A stretch of DNA of 64,000 nucleotides from Hydrogenophaga sp. (GCF_011772445.1 NZ_WVZN01000027.1:20587-84586), one strand, 5' to 3'. Counted from the stretch's first letter, positions 40,799 through 50,157 are shown. The notes: a model not told the origin generated them from the sequence alone. Made by a program: numbers and translations.

Positions 40799-41809
40799 AT
40801 GAACGAACAGGGTGGTCGACTTGCAGGAACCTGGCCGGCGCGCTGGTGGCGCGCCGGTTGCTTCGTGCTGCTCATGGCGCTACTGGGTTGCGCCGAGGTG
40901 CCGCAACCACCGCTGGCCGTGGGCATGAGCGCCTGGGTCGGCTTCGATCCCCTCGTCCTCGCGCGCGACCGGCGCCTGGTGGCGCCCAGCCAGGTGAAGG
41001 TCGTGGAGCTGGCTTCGGGTACCGAGGTCCAGCGCGCGCTCAACAACGGCCTGCTCGACGCGGCGGCGGTCTCGCTGGACGAGACCCTGCGCCTCGTGGA
41101 CGCCGGTCTTGACCTGCGCATCGTGGCCCTGCTGGCCGCCTCGCACGGCGCCGACGTGGTGGTGGCGCGGCCCGACATCCGCTCGCCGCGGGACCTGCGC
41201 GGCGAATTCGTGGCGGTGGAGGACAGCTCGGGCGGCGCGTTCATGTTGCAACGCCTGCTGGGCAAGACGGGGCTGACGCGTGCCGACATCCGCGTGGTGA
41301 ACCTGGAGGTCGGTGGCCACCTCGACGCCTTGCGCGATGGCCGTGTGGCCGCAGCGGTGAGCTACGCGCCCGTCTCCGCGCCCCTCATCGCCGCGGGTTT
41401 CCAGCCCATCTTCAGCAGCCGTGGCATACCGGGCGAGGTGGTCGACGTGCTGGTGGTGCGCACCGCGGTGCTGCGCGAACGGCCCGAGGCGGTGGACGAG
41501 TTGCTGCGGACCTGGGACGCCGGCCTCCAGGCCTTGCGCACCGACACCTCGCAAGCGGCTTCCACGCTCGCGCGCGGCACCGAGTTGAGCACCATCGATT
41601 ACGTGGGCGTGTTCAAGGACGTGGAATTCGTGGGCCTGCAGACCTCGTTGCGCCAGCTCACCGGGCCCTCGGTCGAGCTCGAGGCCAAGGCGCGCGCCGT
41701 CGGTGGCGCGCTCATGGAAGCCGGCCTGTTGCGGCGCATGCCCCTTCTGGTGGAGCTGGTGGAGACCTCGGCCCTCAAGCGCGTGCTCGGCGCGCCGGGG
41801 CATTCATGA
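40799..41809 (+). CDS. Periplasmic substrate-binding lipoprotein in a kinase operon
   Basis: 336 aa from the ATG at 40799. A signal peptide with lipobox (CFVLLMALLGC) makes it a lipoprotein. The body is an SsuA/NMT1-like type II binding protein (PLAVGMSAWVGFDPLVLARD, SPRDLRGEFVAVEDSSGG, DGRVAAAVSYAPVSAPLIAAG), as found in nitrate, sulfonate and thiamine-precursor ABC systems. No permease or ATPase gene is nearby; instead the gene lies between two kinase genes, and its stop overlaps the next kinase by ATGA. It is likely a sensory binding protein that presents a ligand to a kinase. The ligand is unknown. Confidence 0.82.
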   Translation: MNEQGGRLAGTWPARWWRAGCFVLLMALLGCAEVPQPPLAVGMSAWVGFDPLVLARDRRLVAPSQVKVVELASGTEVQRALNNGLLDAAAVSLDETLRLVDAGLDLRIVALLAASHGADVVVARPDIRSPRDLRGEFVAVEDSSGGAFMLQRLLGKTGLTRADIRVVNLEVGGHLDALRDGRVAAAVSYAPVSAPLIAAGFQPIFSSRGIPGEVVDVLVVRTAVLRERPEAVDELLRTWDAGLQALRTDTSQAASTLARGTELSTIDYVGVFKDVEFVGLQTSLRQLTGPSVELEAKARAVGGALMEAGLLRRMPLLVELVETSALKRVLGAPGHS

Positions 41810-44070
41810 TCGGGCCGGCCGGCCGCTGGATGCCCCCGGGCCGCTGGCTCGTGCCGCTGCTGCTGGCGCTGTTCGCGCTGTTGACGGCGGGCACCAAGTA
41901 CGTCATGGGCGTGCGTCAGCTCGACGCCGAAGTGACGCAGGCCGAGACGCGCCGCCTGCGCGAGCGCCTCACCGTCGAGCAGAGCCGCCTGAACCTGCAG
42001 GCCGATCCGTCCAGCCTGTCCTTCGCACGCGGCGTCATCGGTGGCATGGGCCTGTACAAGGGCATGCGCGCGGCCTTCCTGCTCCAGCCCGGGGGGCGGG
42101 TGCAGGCCTCGCTCACACGCTCGGACGTCGGCCGCGACTTCGCCGAGGTGGTGGCGGGGCGCCCCGAGTTCGCCTACCTCGACACGCTGCCCCGGGGGGC
42201 GCTGGACCCGCTGGCCATCGTGCCGCGCCACCGAGGCGACAGCCACGAACTCTTGGGCGCGGTGCCCCTGAGCAACGGCCGCCGGCTGGTGGTGCTGGTC
42301 GACACCACCGTGCCGCTGGCGCAGCGCCACGCGCAACTGCGCCAGGAGATGCTGCGCGAGACGGCGCTGCTGCTGGCGCTGGCTGGCTTGCTGGGGCTGG
42401 TGCTGCACTTCGTGTGGTTCCGCCGCGCCGAGCGCCTCGCCCGCGCGCTCACCGACATGGGCGAGGGCCGGCTGCAGGTGCGAACCGGCTTGCAGGGTTT
42501 CGACGAACTGGCCCTCATCGGCCGCGCGGCCGACCGCATGGCCGAGCGCCTGCAGCAGAACCAGCGGCGCCTGCAGCACCTGGGCGCGCTGGTCGACCGC
42601 TCGCCTGCCGTGGTGATCGAATGGGCCAACGCGCCGGGCTGGCCCATGACCTACCTCAGTCCCACGGTGGCGCAGTGGGGCCACGAGGCCGATGCACTGC
42701 TGCGCGGCGACATCGACTGGGACGAGCTCGTGCACCCCGACGACCTGCAGCGCATGAACGCCGAGATCGACACGCACCTGGCCGCCGGCATCACCGAGTA
42801 CCGGCAGGAATACCGGCTGCGACGCGCCGACGGGCGCTGGGTCTGGATCGAGGACCGCACCTCGATCACACTGCGCCCCGACGGCAGCATGGACACCATG
42901 AGTGGCATCCTGCTCGACATCACGGCGCAGAAAGAGGCGCAACTGGCGCTGCGCGAACAGAAAGGCCTGCTGGAGCAGGCCGAGGGCCTGGCCGGCCTGG
43001 GCAGCTGGCGCTTCGACATGGCCGATGGGCGCGTCTGGTGGTCCGGGCAGATGTTTCGCAACATCGGGCGCGACCCGGCGCTGGGCCCGCCGCCCACGCT
43101 GGCGGGCTACCTCGATTGCCTGCACCCGGAGGACCGCGGCAGGGTCCACGGCTTCATGCGCTTTTCGGCTGGCGGAGAGGGCGTGGCGCACGCCGAGTTC
43201 CGCCGCCACCCGGATCTGGGCGAGGAGCGCTGGTTCCGCGCCAGCGTGGAGCGCCACCTCGGACCTGATGGCGCCTGGCGCTACGCCGGCACGCTGCTCG
43301 ACATCACGGCGCTCAAGGAGGCCCAACTGGCCCTGCAGCGCACCAACGCCGACCTGGAGCACCGCGTGCGCGAGCGCACCGAGCAGCTCAGCGCCGCCAA
43401 CCGCGAACTGGAGGCCTTCAGCTACACCGTGTCGCACGACCTCAAGGCACCGCTGCGCGGCATCGACGGCTACAGCCAGTTGCTGGAGGAAGAGGCCGGC
43501 CCCGCGCTGGGCGAAGAGGCGCGTGGTTTCGTCAAGCGCATCCGCCGCGGCGTGCAGCAGATGGGCAGCCTCATCAACGACCTGCTGGACTACTCGCGCA
43601 TGGAACGCCGCGCCATGGACCTGCAACCGCTGGACCTGATGTCCACCGTGCAGCGCGTGCTCGACGAGTTCGGCGCCGACATCGACCGCAGCCGCGCGGA
43701 GGTGAGGCTTGCGCTGGCGCCCTTGCGCCTGCGGCTGGACCGCGAAGGCATGTCCGTGGTGTTGCGCAATCTGGTGGGCAATGCGCTGAAGTTCGCCCAC
43801 CCCGGCCAGCCGCCCCGCATCGAGATCGGCGCGGGCCTGTCGGCCGAAGGCCAGCGGGTCTGGGTGCGCGACCACGGTGTGGGCTTCGACATGAAGTACC
43901 ACGACCGCATCTTCGGCATCTTCCAGCGCCTGCAGCGCGCCGAGGACTACCCCGGCACCGGTGTCGGCCTGGCCCTGGTGGCCAAGGCCGTGCAGCGCAT
44001 GGGCGGGCGTGTGTGGGCCGAGAGCGTCCCCGGCCAGGGCACCACCTTCTTCCTGGAGTTCCCGGAATGA
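41806..44070 (+). CDS. Membrane PAS sensor histidine kinase
   Basis: 754 aa. Two membrane segments (about 14-34 and 186-206) enclose a periplasmic domain of about 150 residues; HAMP, two PAS/PAC domains (about 265-390 and 395-510), a coiled coil, HisKA with His544 (YTVSHDLKAPLRGIDGYSQL) and HATPase_c (GNALKFAHPG, DHGVGFDMKY, GTGVGLALVAKA) follow. The DHGVGF G1 box and the FGIFQRL F box are phytochrome-kinase-like. It has no receiver, so a partner must take its phosphate. It is the last gene of the operon and directly coupled to the binding lipoprotein, the probable sensory partner of its periplasmic domain. Confidence 0.88.
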   Translation: MIGPAGRWMPPGRWLVPLLLALFALLTAGTKYVMGVRQLDAEVTQAETRRLRERLTVEQSRLNLQADPSSLSFARGVIGGMGLYKGMRAAFLLQPGGRVQASLTRSDVGRDFAEVVAGRPEFAYLDTLPRGALDPLAIVPRHRGDSHELLGAVPLSNGRRLVVLVDTTVPLAQRHAQLRQEMLRETALLLALAGLLGLVLHFVWFRRAERLARALTDMGEGRLQVRTGLQGFDELALIGRAADRMAERLQQNQRRLQHLGALVDRSPAVVIEWANAPGWPMTYLSPTVAQWGHEADALLRGDIDWDELVHPDDLQRMNAEIDTHLAAGITEYRQEYRLRRADGRWVWIEDRTSITLRPDGSMDTMSGILLDITAQKEAQLALREQKGLLEQAEGLAGLGSWRFDMADGRVWWSGQMFRNIGRDPALGPPPTLAGYLDCLHPEDRGRVHGFMRFSAGGEGVAHAEFRRHPDLGEERWFRASVERHLGPDGAWRYAGTLLDITALKEAQLALQRTNADLEHRVRERTEQLSAANRELEAFSYTVSHDLKAPLRGIDGYSQLLEEEAGPALGEEARGFVKRIRRGVQQMGSLINDLLDYSRMERRAMDLQPLDLMSTVQRVLDEFGADIDRSRAEVRLALAPLRLRLDREGMSVVLRNLVGNALKFAHPGQPPRIEIGAGLSAEGQRVWVRDHGVGFDMKYHDRIFGIFQRLQRAEDYPGTGVGLALVAKAVQRMGGRVWAESVPGQGTTFFLEFPE

Positions 44071-44196
44071 ACAGGCAACCCCGCGCATTCCCGGGATGAC
44101 CGCGGCCTCCCGAGGGCCTAGGATCCGTGCACTGGTGCCTGTTCAACGAACGCCCCGACCCGCCCTGAGGCCGGCGGGGAACGGAAGGAGACCGAC

Positions 44197-44631
44197 ATGC
44201 TGCGCATCCTCATCCCCGTCGACGGTTCGCCCGAATCCATGGCCGCCGTGCGCCACGTGCTCACGCTGGTGGGCAACGGCCTGCGGGCGCGCTGCGTGCT
44301 GGCCAACGTGCAGGCCAGCGCCAGCCTGTACGAGGTGGTGGTGGCGCGCGACCCGGCCGTGCTGGACCGCGTGGCCGAAGCAGCGGGGCGCGAACTGATC
44401 AAGCCGGCGCAGCAGCTGCTGACGGCCGCTGGCGTCGCGGTCGACGTGGAGGTGGTGCACCAGGGCGACATCGGCCCGGCCCTGCTCGACCTGGCGGATC
44501 GACATGGGGCGCAGGCCATCGTGGTGGGTGCCGGGGCGGCCGGCCTGGCCGACCGCGTGCTCGGCTCGGTCAGCTTCGACCTGGTGCGCGATGCGCGGGT
44601 GCCGGTGACGGTGGTGCGGGTGGCCGACTGA
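44197..44631 (+). CDS. Universal stress protein (UspA family)
   Basis: 144 aa single Usp domain. The N-terminal RILIPVDGSPESMAAV and C-terminal VVGAGAAGLADRVLGSVSFDLVR correspond to the ATP-binding type, with a G-x2-G-x-(n)-GS loop (GAGAAGLADRVLGS). Its function is usually stress survival and ATP binding rather than catalysis. ATG 44197 follows GGAAGGAGACC. It is monocistronic. Confidence 0.88.
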   Translation: MLRILIPVDGSPESMAAVRHVLTLVGNGLRARCVLANVQASASLYEVVVARDPAVLDRVAEAAGRELIKPAQQLLTAAGVAVDVEVVHQGDIGPALLDLADRHGAQAIVVGAGAAGLADRVLGSVSFDLVRDARVPVTVVRVAD

Positions 44632-44696
44632 TCGCCGCCCAGGCCGGCCTTCCCCCAACCGCCCATCACCGCGCCGCCAATCCCCCGAAAAGCCCC

Positions 44697-44723
44697 TCAA
44701 GTCCCTGCCAATTCGGCCGATAG
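44697..44723 (+). promoter_or_regulatory. FliA (sigma-28) promoter
   Basis: TCAAGTCC (44697-44704), an 11-bp spacer and GCCGATAG (44716-44723) match the flagellar sigma-28 promoter, in the TCAAG form used in betaproteobacteria. It is 58 bases before the ATG at 44781, so that gene probably belongs to the late flagellar/chemotaxis class. Confidence 0.8.
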
Positions 44724-44780
44724 GGATGTCAGAACGCCCGGCTTGTCCCTGCCTGGCGACCGACATCATTGGGGGTGCCC

Positions 44781-45281
44781 ATGATCCCGTCCAACCCGAC
44801 TGCTTCCGTTTCCTGGTCTTCCACGGCTGCGCCCGTGGCCGCTTCCGTGCCCGCGGTGGTGGCGGTGGCGCCGTCGGCGCCTGCCGCGCGCGACACCCAG
44901 GCCGGCCTGGAACACGGGTCTGGCCGGCAGCAGAAAGCCTCGGCTCGCCCGGCGGTGGACACCGCACCCGGCGAGCCCGTGCGCAAGGCCGCCGACCTGG
45001 CCCTGCAGCGCCAGGCCGAGGTGGAATTGCGCGCCCAGGAGCTGGAGCGTGTGCGCCAGCGCCAGGAAGCGCAGCGTGAGACCGTGGAACAGCTGCGCCA
45101 GACCCTGCGTCAGGTGTGGGACGCGAGCGCGAGCGTGGTGGAACAGGCGCTGGCGCGCGAGGCCGAAGCGGCCCGTGCGCCGGATGCCGTGAACGCGGCC
45201 CGCGCGAAATCGCTCGACGTCTACGAAGGCCCGGCCGTGGCGCGCGACCCTGCGGGCAGCCACGTGAGCCAGAAGGTCTGA
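44781..45281 (+). CDS. Ala-rich coiled-coil protein, FliA-regulated, function unknown
   Basis: 166 aa from the ATG at 44781. The N-terminal 60 residues are Ala/Ser/Pro-rich and probably disordered. Residues about 70-130 form a strong coiled coil (ALQRQAEVELRAQELERVRQ and QEAQRETVEQLRQTL). No enzyme motif or signal is seen. The FliA promoter and position between a stress gene and the che operon argue for a motility role, perhaps a FlaG-, chaperone- or receptor-associated small protein. No family was recognised with confidence. It is convergent with cheB. Confidence 0.68.
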   Translation: MIPSNPTASVSWSSTAAPVAASVPAVVAVAPSAPAARDTQAGLEHGSGRQQKASARPAVDTAPGEPVRKAADLALQRQAEVELRAQELERVRQRQEAQRETVEQLRQTLRQVWDASASVVEQALAREAEAARAPDAVNAARAKSLDVYEGPAVARDPAGSHVSQKV

Positions 45282-45303
45282 GCGAGCCCCGGCCCTCCCC
45301 GGC

Positions 45304-46404
45304 TCAGATGCGGTGACGCACACCGGCCGGTGCGTTCGCGAGGCGGGCCAACACCGCCGGCGCGATCTGGTTGAGCGGCAGCACCTCGTGCGCCGCGCCG
45401 TTCTGGATGGCCACGCGCGGCATGCCGAAGACCACGCAGCTCGCCTCGTCCTGCGCGTAGTTGTAGCTGCCGGCGTCCTTCATCTCGCGCATGGCGCTGG
45501 CGCCGTCGGCGCCCATGCCGGTGAGCATGATGCCGATGGCGTTGGGGCCGATCACCCGCGCCGCCGACTTGAACAGCACCTCCACCGAGGGTCGGTGGCG
45601 GTTCACGGGTTCGGTGTCCTCCACCACGGCCACGTAATTGGAGCCGCTGCGGTCGATGCGCAGGTGGCGCCCGCCGGGGGCGATGTAGGCGTGGCCGGGC
45701 AGGATGCGCTGGCCATCGCGCGCCTCGGCCACGCGGATCTTGCACAGCCCGTCGAGCCGCGTGGCGAAGCTGGTGGTGAAGCCCGGCGGCATGTGCTGGG
45801 TGATCACGATCGCGGGCGCGTCGGCCGGCATGGGCACCAGCACCTCGCGGATGGCCTCGGTGCCGCCGGTGGAGGCGCCGATGCAGATGATCTTCTCGGT
45901 CGACACGCGCGGCAGCGGTGCGGCGGGGCGCGCCGAGGCCGTGGCCTGGGCGTGGGCCGCGGACGCGGCCGCTGCCGCAGCGGGAGCCGCCAGGCGGCGC
46001 ACCTGCGCCGCGGCAGCCACGCGGATCTTGTCCACGATGTCGCCGGCCAGCTCGTTCAGGCCCTGGCTCACGCCGATGCGCGGCTTGGCCACGAAGTCGA
46101 TCGCCCCCATCTCCAGCGCGCGCAGCGTGATCTCCGCGCCCTGTTCGGTCAGCGTGGACACCATCACCACCGGCATGGGCCGCAGGCGCATCAGGCGCGA
46201 GAGGAACTCCAGCCCGTCCATGCGGGGCATTTCCACGTCCAGCGTGATGACGTCGGGGTTGAGCTCGCGGATCATCTCGCGCGCCACCAGCGGGTCGCTC
46301 GCGGCGCCCACGCACTGCATGTCGTGCTGGCGGTTGATGATCTCGGCGAGCAGGCTGCGCACCAGCGCCGAATCGTCCACCACCACTATGCGTGTCTTGG
46401 CCAC
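45304..46404 (-). CDS. cheB: Chemotaxis protein-glutamate methylesterase/deamidase CheB
   Basis: 366 aa. Receiver ([13 protein letters not shown], phospho-Asp in [16 protein letters not shown] near 115) joined by an Ala-rich linker (about 135-165) to the methylesterase. Its catalytic residues are Ser in [11 protein letters not shown], His in [12 protein letters not shown] and Asp in [10 protein letters not shown]. It demethylates receptors when phosphorylated by CheA. It is the last gene of the che operon, 12 bases after cheD. Confidence 0.95.
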   Translation of the reverse strand: MAKTRIVVVDDSALVRSLLAEIINRQHDMQCVGAASDPLVAREMIRELNPDVITLDVEMPRMDGLEFLSRLMRLRPMPVVMVSTLTEQGAEITLRALEMGAIDFVAKPRIGVSQGLNELAGDIVDKIRVAAAAQVRRLAAPAAAAAASAAHAQATASARPAAPLPRVSTEKIICIGASTGGTEAIREVLVPMPADAPAIVITQHMPPGFTTSFATRLDGLCKIRVAEARDGQRILPGHAYIAPGGRHLRIDRSGSNYVAVVEDTEPVNRHRPSVEVLFKSAARVIGPNAIGIMLTGMGADGASAMREMKDAGSYNYAQDEASCVVFGMPRVAIQNGAAHEVLPLNQIAPAVLARLANAPAGVRHRI

Positions 46405-46416
46405 GTCGTCCTCTCC

Positions 46417-47127
46417 TTAGAACAGGTCCACCGTGCCGCCGGCGTTCGCCTTGGCGACCACGGCCGCGCTGCCCTTGCGTTCCTGCGTTTCCAGTGTCTC
46501 GGGTTGCGTGTGCGCCAGGCGCTTGACCATGGCCTTGCCCGTCACCGGGAAGAAGCACACCTTGCGCGGGTGGATGTCGAGCACGTCCTTGGACACCACC
46601 GCGATGCGTTCGGTCTGCAGGTAGTCCAGCACGAACTTGGTGTTGCGCTCGCCCACGTTCATGGTGGTGAAGCTGCTCATCACCTGCCCGCCGCCGAACA
46701 CCTTGGCCTGCATGGTCTCGCGCCGGGCGCCGAGCTTCATCATCTCGTTGATGAGCAATTCCATCGCGTACGAGCCGTAGCGCCCGCCCGAATCGCTGCC
46801 GCCTTCGGGCAGCATGAAATGGTTCATGCCGCCCACGCGGGCCTTGGGGTCCCAGATGCAGGCGGCGATGCACGAGCCCAGCACGGTCATGATCACCAGG
46901 TCCTCGGTGCTCACGTAGTACTCGCCAGGCAGCACCTTGACCGCGTCGCTGCGGAAGTGCGGTTCATGAAAGAAGAACGAGGCCTCGCCCGGTTTGGGCG
47001 TGCGCGCCTTGAGCTCGTCCACGCGCGAGACCACGCCGGCCGCCGGCGTCACGCGCGGCAGGCTCAGGCCCGACAGCGGCTTGAGCGGCGCCATCGGCGG
47101 GATGGGGGCCAGGCTAGAGGCGCTCAT
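46417..47127 (-). CDS. cheD: Chemoreceptor glutamine deamidase CheD
   Basis: 236 aa. The deamidase site is complete, with Cys in VLGSCIAACIWD and His in GGMNHFMLPEG. CheD converts receptor Gln to Glu and can associate with CheC/CheY-type proteins in some species. It overlaps cheR by 14 bases. The C-terminal tail ends GGTVDLF, which closely resembles the end of the CheZ-like protein (AGSVELF) encoded at the head of the same operon. A poorly conserved N-terminal extension of about 40 residues precedes the domain. Confidence 0.93.
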   Translation of the reverse strand: MSASSLAPIPPMAPLKPLSGLSLPRVTPAAGVVSRVDELKARTPKPGEASFFFHEPHFRSDAVKVLPGEYYVSTEDLVIMTVLGSCIAACIWDPKARVGGMNHFMLPEGGSDSGGRYGSYAMELLINEMMKLGARRETMQAKVFGGGQVMSSFTTMNVGERNTKFVLDYLQTERIAVVSKDVLDIHPRKVCFFPVTGKAMVKRLAHTQPETLETQERKGSAAVVAKANAGGTVDLF

Positions 47128-48046
47128 AGACCGTCTTGCCGCGCAGCGCGAACAGGTGGCGCGCGTCGCTGAAGTTCTCGGCGTGGCCCACGAACAGCGT
47201 GCCGCCGGGGCGCATCACGCGGTGGATGCGCTCGAGCACCGCCCGCTGCGTGGCCGCGTCGAAGTAGATCATCACGTTGCGGCAGAACACCACGTCGAAG
47301 GTCTCGCGCAGCGGCAGCTCGTGGATCAGGTTCACCGGCAGGAAGCTCATGTGCTTCTGCAGCTCGGGCTTGACACGCATCTGGCCCGCGTTGGCGCCCT
47401 TGCCGCGCAGGAAGAAGCGCTGCAGGCGCTCGGCCGACAGGCCCTTGCTGCCCTCGTGCTTGTAGACGCCGCGCTGCGCGGTGGCGAGCACCTTGGTGTC
47501 GATGTCGCTGTTGACGATTTCGTAGCGGCCGTTGCTGCCCAGCGACTCGGCGCAGGTCATGGCGATGGAGTAGGGCTCCTCGCCGGTGGAGGCGGCCGCG
47601 CACCAGATGCGCCAGTCGTGCGCCGGCTTCGCGCGCAACAACTGCGCCAGGGCGTCGAAGTGGTGCGACTCGCGGAAGAAGGCCGTGAGGTTGGTGGTGA
47701 GCGCGTTGATGAACTCCTGCCACTCGGGCCCGTCGTGGCCTTCCAGCCAGTCGATGTAGCCCTTGAAGCTGGTGTGCCCGGTCTCGCGCAGGCGGCGCGA
47801 CACGCGGCTGTACACCATGGCGTGCTTGCCGTCGTGCAGGCTGATGCCGGCCTTCTTGTAGATCAGCGCCTTGATGCGCGTGAAGTCCGCGTCGGACCAG
47901 ACGAACTCGCGGCCTTCGGCGACCGGCCCGTCCTCGGCCACGGCGAGCGCAGGGGCCGAACCGGGAAACACCGCGGAACCGGCTTTGCCGGGCCGCAGGT
48001 GTTGCCCCCCTGGGGGGGTGGCGCGCAGCGCCGCGGGGGGGTGCAT
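47114..48046 (-). CDS. cheR: Chemotaxis protein methyltransferase CheR
   Basis: 310 aa from the ATG at 48046 (a TTG at 48052 is possible). The helical N-domain (FTRIKALIYKKAGISLHDGK) and the SAM-binding domain (CAAASTGEEPYSIAMTC, FDVVFCRNVMIYF) are typical. It methylates receptor Glu side chains. The first 25-30 residues (MHPPAALRATPPGGQHLRPG) are the translation of repeat copy B and are not part of the family; the conserved protein starts near EFVWSDADF. The gene starts just after the cheA stop. Confidence 0.93.
   Translation of the reverse strand: MHPPAALRATPPGGQHLRPGKAGSAVFPGSAPALAVAEDGPVAEGREFVWSDADFTRIKALIYKKAGISLHDGKHAMVYSRVSRRLRETGHTSFKGYIDWLEGHDGPEWQEFINALTTNLTAFFRESHHFDALAQLLRAKPAHDWRIWCAAASTGEEPYSIAMTCAESLGSNGRYEIVNSDIDTKVLATAQRGVYKHEGSKGLSAERLQRFFLRGKGANAGQMRVKPELQKHMSFLPVNLIHELPLRETFDVVFCRNVMIYFDAATQRAVLERIHRVMRPGGTLFVGHAENFSDARHLFALRGKTVYERL
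47975..48043 (-). repeat. Intergenic palindromic repeat, copy B (diverged)
   Basis: 69-bp relative of the copies at 5547 and 50203. It keeps CCGGCTTTGCCGG, but the middle hairpin is CCCCCCTGGGGGGG and the third is GCGCGCAGCGCCGCG. It begins five bases after the cheA stop codon and is translated as the N-terminus of CheR. Confidence 0.75.
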
Positions 48047-48048
48047 GT

Positions 48049-50157
48049 TCAATGCCTTGAACGACGGACCAGTGCGGAGGTGTCCAGGATCAGCGCCACC
48101 TTGCCATCGCCCAGGATGGTGGCGCCCGACACATTGGGCACCTTGCGGTAGTTGCTCTCCAGGTTCTTGATCACCACCTGTTGCTGGCCCAGCAGCTCGT
48201 CGACCATCAGCGCCACGCGCTGGCCTTCGGCCTCGACCACCACCATGATGGGGCTCGCGGCGCTGTGCTCGAAGCGCGGCACCGAGAAGATCTGCTCCAG
48301 CTCGGCCACCGGCATGTATTCCTCGCGCACCTTCACCACGCGGGCGTTCTGGCCCATGGTGTTGATGTCGCTGGGCTTGATCTGGAAGGACTCGATCACG
48401 CTGGCCAGCGGCAGGATGTAGACCTCGTCGCTCACGCGCACCGACATGCCGTCCATGATGGCCAGGGTGAGCGGCAGGCGCACCGAGACGCGCATGCCGT
48501 AGCCTTCGGCCGAATCGATCTCGACCGTACCGCCCAGGGCGGTGATGTTCTTCTTCACCACATCCATGCCGACGCCGCGGCCGGACACGTCGGTCACCTG
48601 GTCGGCGGTGGAGAAGCCCGGCGCGAAGATGAGGTTCCAGACCTCGGGATCGCTCAGCGAATCGGGTGCGTCGATGCCTTTCTCGCGGGCCTTGCTCAGC
48701 AGCTTCTCGCGGGAGAGGCCTTTGCCGTCGTCGCGCACCTCGATGAGGATGCTGCCGCCCTGGTGCGTGGCCGACAGGGTGATGGTGCCGGTCTCGTTCT
48801 TGCCCTTGGCGCGGCGCTCGTCGGGCATCTCGATGCCGTGGTCGCAGCTGTTGCGGATCAGGTGCGTCAGCGGGTCGGTGATCTTCTCCACCAGGCCCTT
48901 GTCGAGTTCGGTGGACTCGCCCTGCGTGACCAGCTCGACCTTCTTGCCCAGCTTGGACGCCAGGTCGCGCAGCATGCGGGGGAAGCGGTTGAACACCACC
49001 GACATGGGGATCATGCGGATCGACATCACGGCTTCCTGCAGGTCGCGCGTGTTGCGGTCCAGGTCGGCCAGGCCGGCCAGCAGCGGGTTGTTGGCGTTGT
49101 TGTTGTCCAGTTCGCGGCTCTTCTGCGCGAGCATGGCCTGGGTGATGACGAGCTCGCCCACCAGGTTGATGAGCTGGTCGACCTTGCTCACCGACACGCG
49201 TAGCGTGCTCGATTCCAGGCCCGCGCCAGCGGCGGCGGGACCGGCCGCGCTGGCCCGGGCCTCGGCGGCGCGGGTGTCGCGCGCGGCGGCGGCCGTGGCC
49301 TGGGCGGAAGGGGCACCCGGCAGGCCCGGCGCGCCTTCGTAGAAGCCGTAGTCCTTGCCTTCGGTGGCCGGGGGCATGGGCACCTTGCCGTGCACCACGT
49401 CGCCGGCCGGGTGGATCTGGATCTGCTCCTTGCTCACATGGAAGGTGAACAGGTCCAGCAGTTCGTTGTCGCTGGCCGCGGTGCGCGCGCGGAACACGCG
49501 CTTGCCGGGCTGGTCGCAGGGCAGGGTGGTGACCGTGCCCAGCCCGGGAATGTCGCGGAACAGCTCGGCGATGCCGTCGGCCGTGGCGGGGTTGTCGATC
49601 GGGCCGATGTGGATGTCGATCTCGCGTTCGCCCTTGCCGGCGGGCGCAGCGGCGGGCGCGGCGGCCACCACCGGTGCGGGGGCGGCCACGGGCGCGGCCA
49701 CCGGTGCCGGTGCGGGTGCCACGGCGGCGGGCGCTTCCTGGCCCTGGGCCAGTGCGTAGATGCGCGCCACCAGGTTGCCGGTGTCGGGGGCGCTGCCCAC
49801 GCCCTGGTGGGCGCCCAGCTGACCGCGCAGGGCGTCGCTGGATTCGAGCAGCACGTCCACCATGGCGGTCGTGGGTTGCAATTCGTGGCGGCGCAGCTTG
49901 TCCAGCAGCGACTCGGCCTGGTGCGTGAGCTCGGCCACGTCGGCAAAGCCGAAGGTGGCCGCGCCGCCCTTGATGGAGTGGGCGCAGCGGAAGATGGCGT
50001 TGAGCTCCTCGTCCTGCGCGGCGTTCACGTCCAGCGCGAGCAGCATCTGCTCCATCTGGTCGAGGTTCTCGCCGGCCTCCTCGAAGAAGATCTGATAGAA
50101 CTGGCTGAGATCGATGTCGTTGCCGAGGTGTTGACCCTCGTTCATCATGTCGCCCAT
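48049..50157 (-). CDS. cheA: Chemotaxis histidine kinase CheA
   Basis: 702 aa from ATG 50157, which has CAGGAGC upstream; in-frame codons further up enter the intergenic repeat. The P1 Hpt domain has the phospho-His in CAHSIKGGAATFGFAD, followed by an Ala/Pro linker (about 155-180). The P2-like segment is followed by P3 dimerisation, P4 ATPase (HLIRNSCDHGIEMP, VRDDGKGLSR, SGRGVGMDVVKKN) and the P5 CheW-like domain. It phosphorylates CheY and CheB in response to receptors. No cheW is in the window. Confidence 0.96.
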   Translation of the reverse strand: MGDMMNEGQHLGNDIDLSQFYQIFFEEAGENLDQMEQMLLALDVNAAQDEELNAIFRCAHSIKGGAATFGFADVAELTHQAESLLDKLRRHELQPTTAMVDVLLESSDALRGQLGAHQGVGSAPDTGNLVARIYALAQGQEAPAAVAPAPAPVAAPVAAPAPVVAAAPAAAPAGKGEREIDIHIGPIDNPATADGIAELFRDIPGLGTVTTLPCDQPGKRVFRARTAASDNELLDLFTFHVSKEQIQIHPAGDVVHGKVPMPPATEGKDYGFYEGAPGLPGAPSAQATAAAARDTRAAEARASAAGPAAAGAGLESSTLRVSVSKVDQLINLVGELVITQAMLAQKSRELDNNNANNPLLAGLADLDRNTRDLQEAVMSIRMIPMSVVFNRFPRMLRDLASKLGKKVELVTQGESTELDKGLVEKITDPLTHLIRNSCDHGIEMPDERRAKGKNETGTITLSATHQGGSILIEVRDDGKGLSREKLLSKAREKGIDAPDSLSDPEVWNLIFAPGFSTADQVTDVSGRGVGMDVVKKNITALGGTVEIDSAEGYGMRVSVRLPLTLAIMDGMSVRVSDEVYILPLASVIESFQIKPSDINTMGQNARVVKVREEYMPVAELEQIFSVPRFEHSAASPIMVVVEAEGQRVALMVDELLGQQQVVIKNLESNYRKVPNVSGATILGDGKVALILDTSALVRRSRH

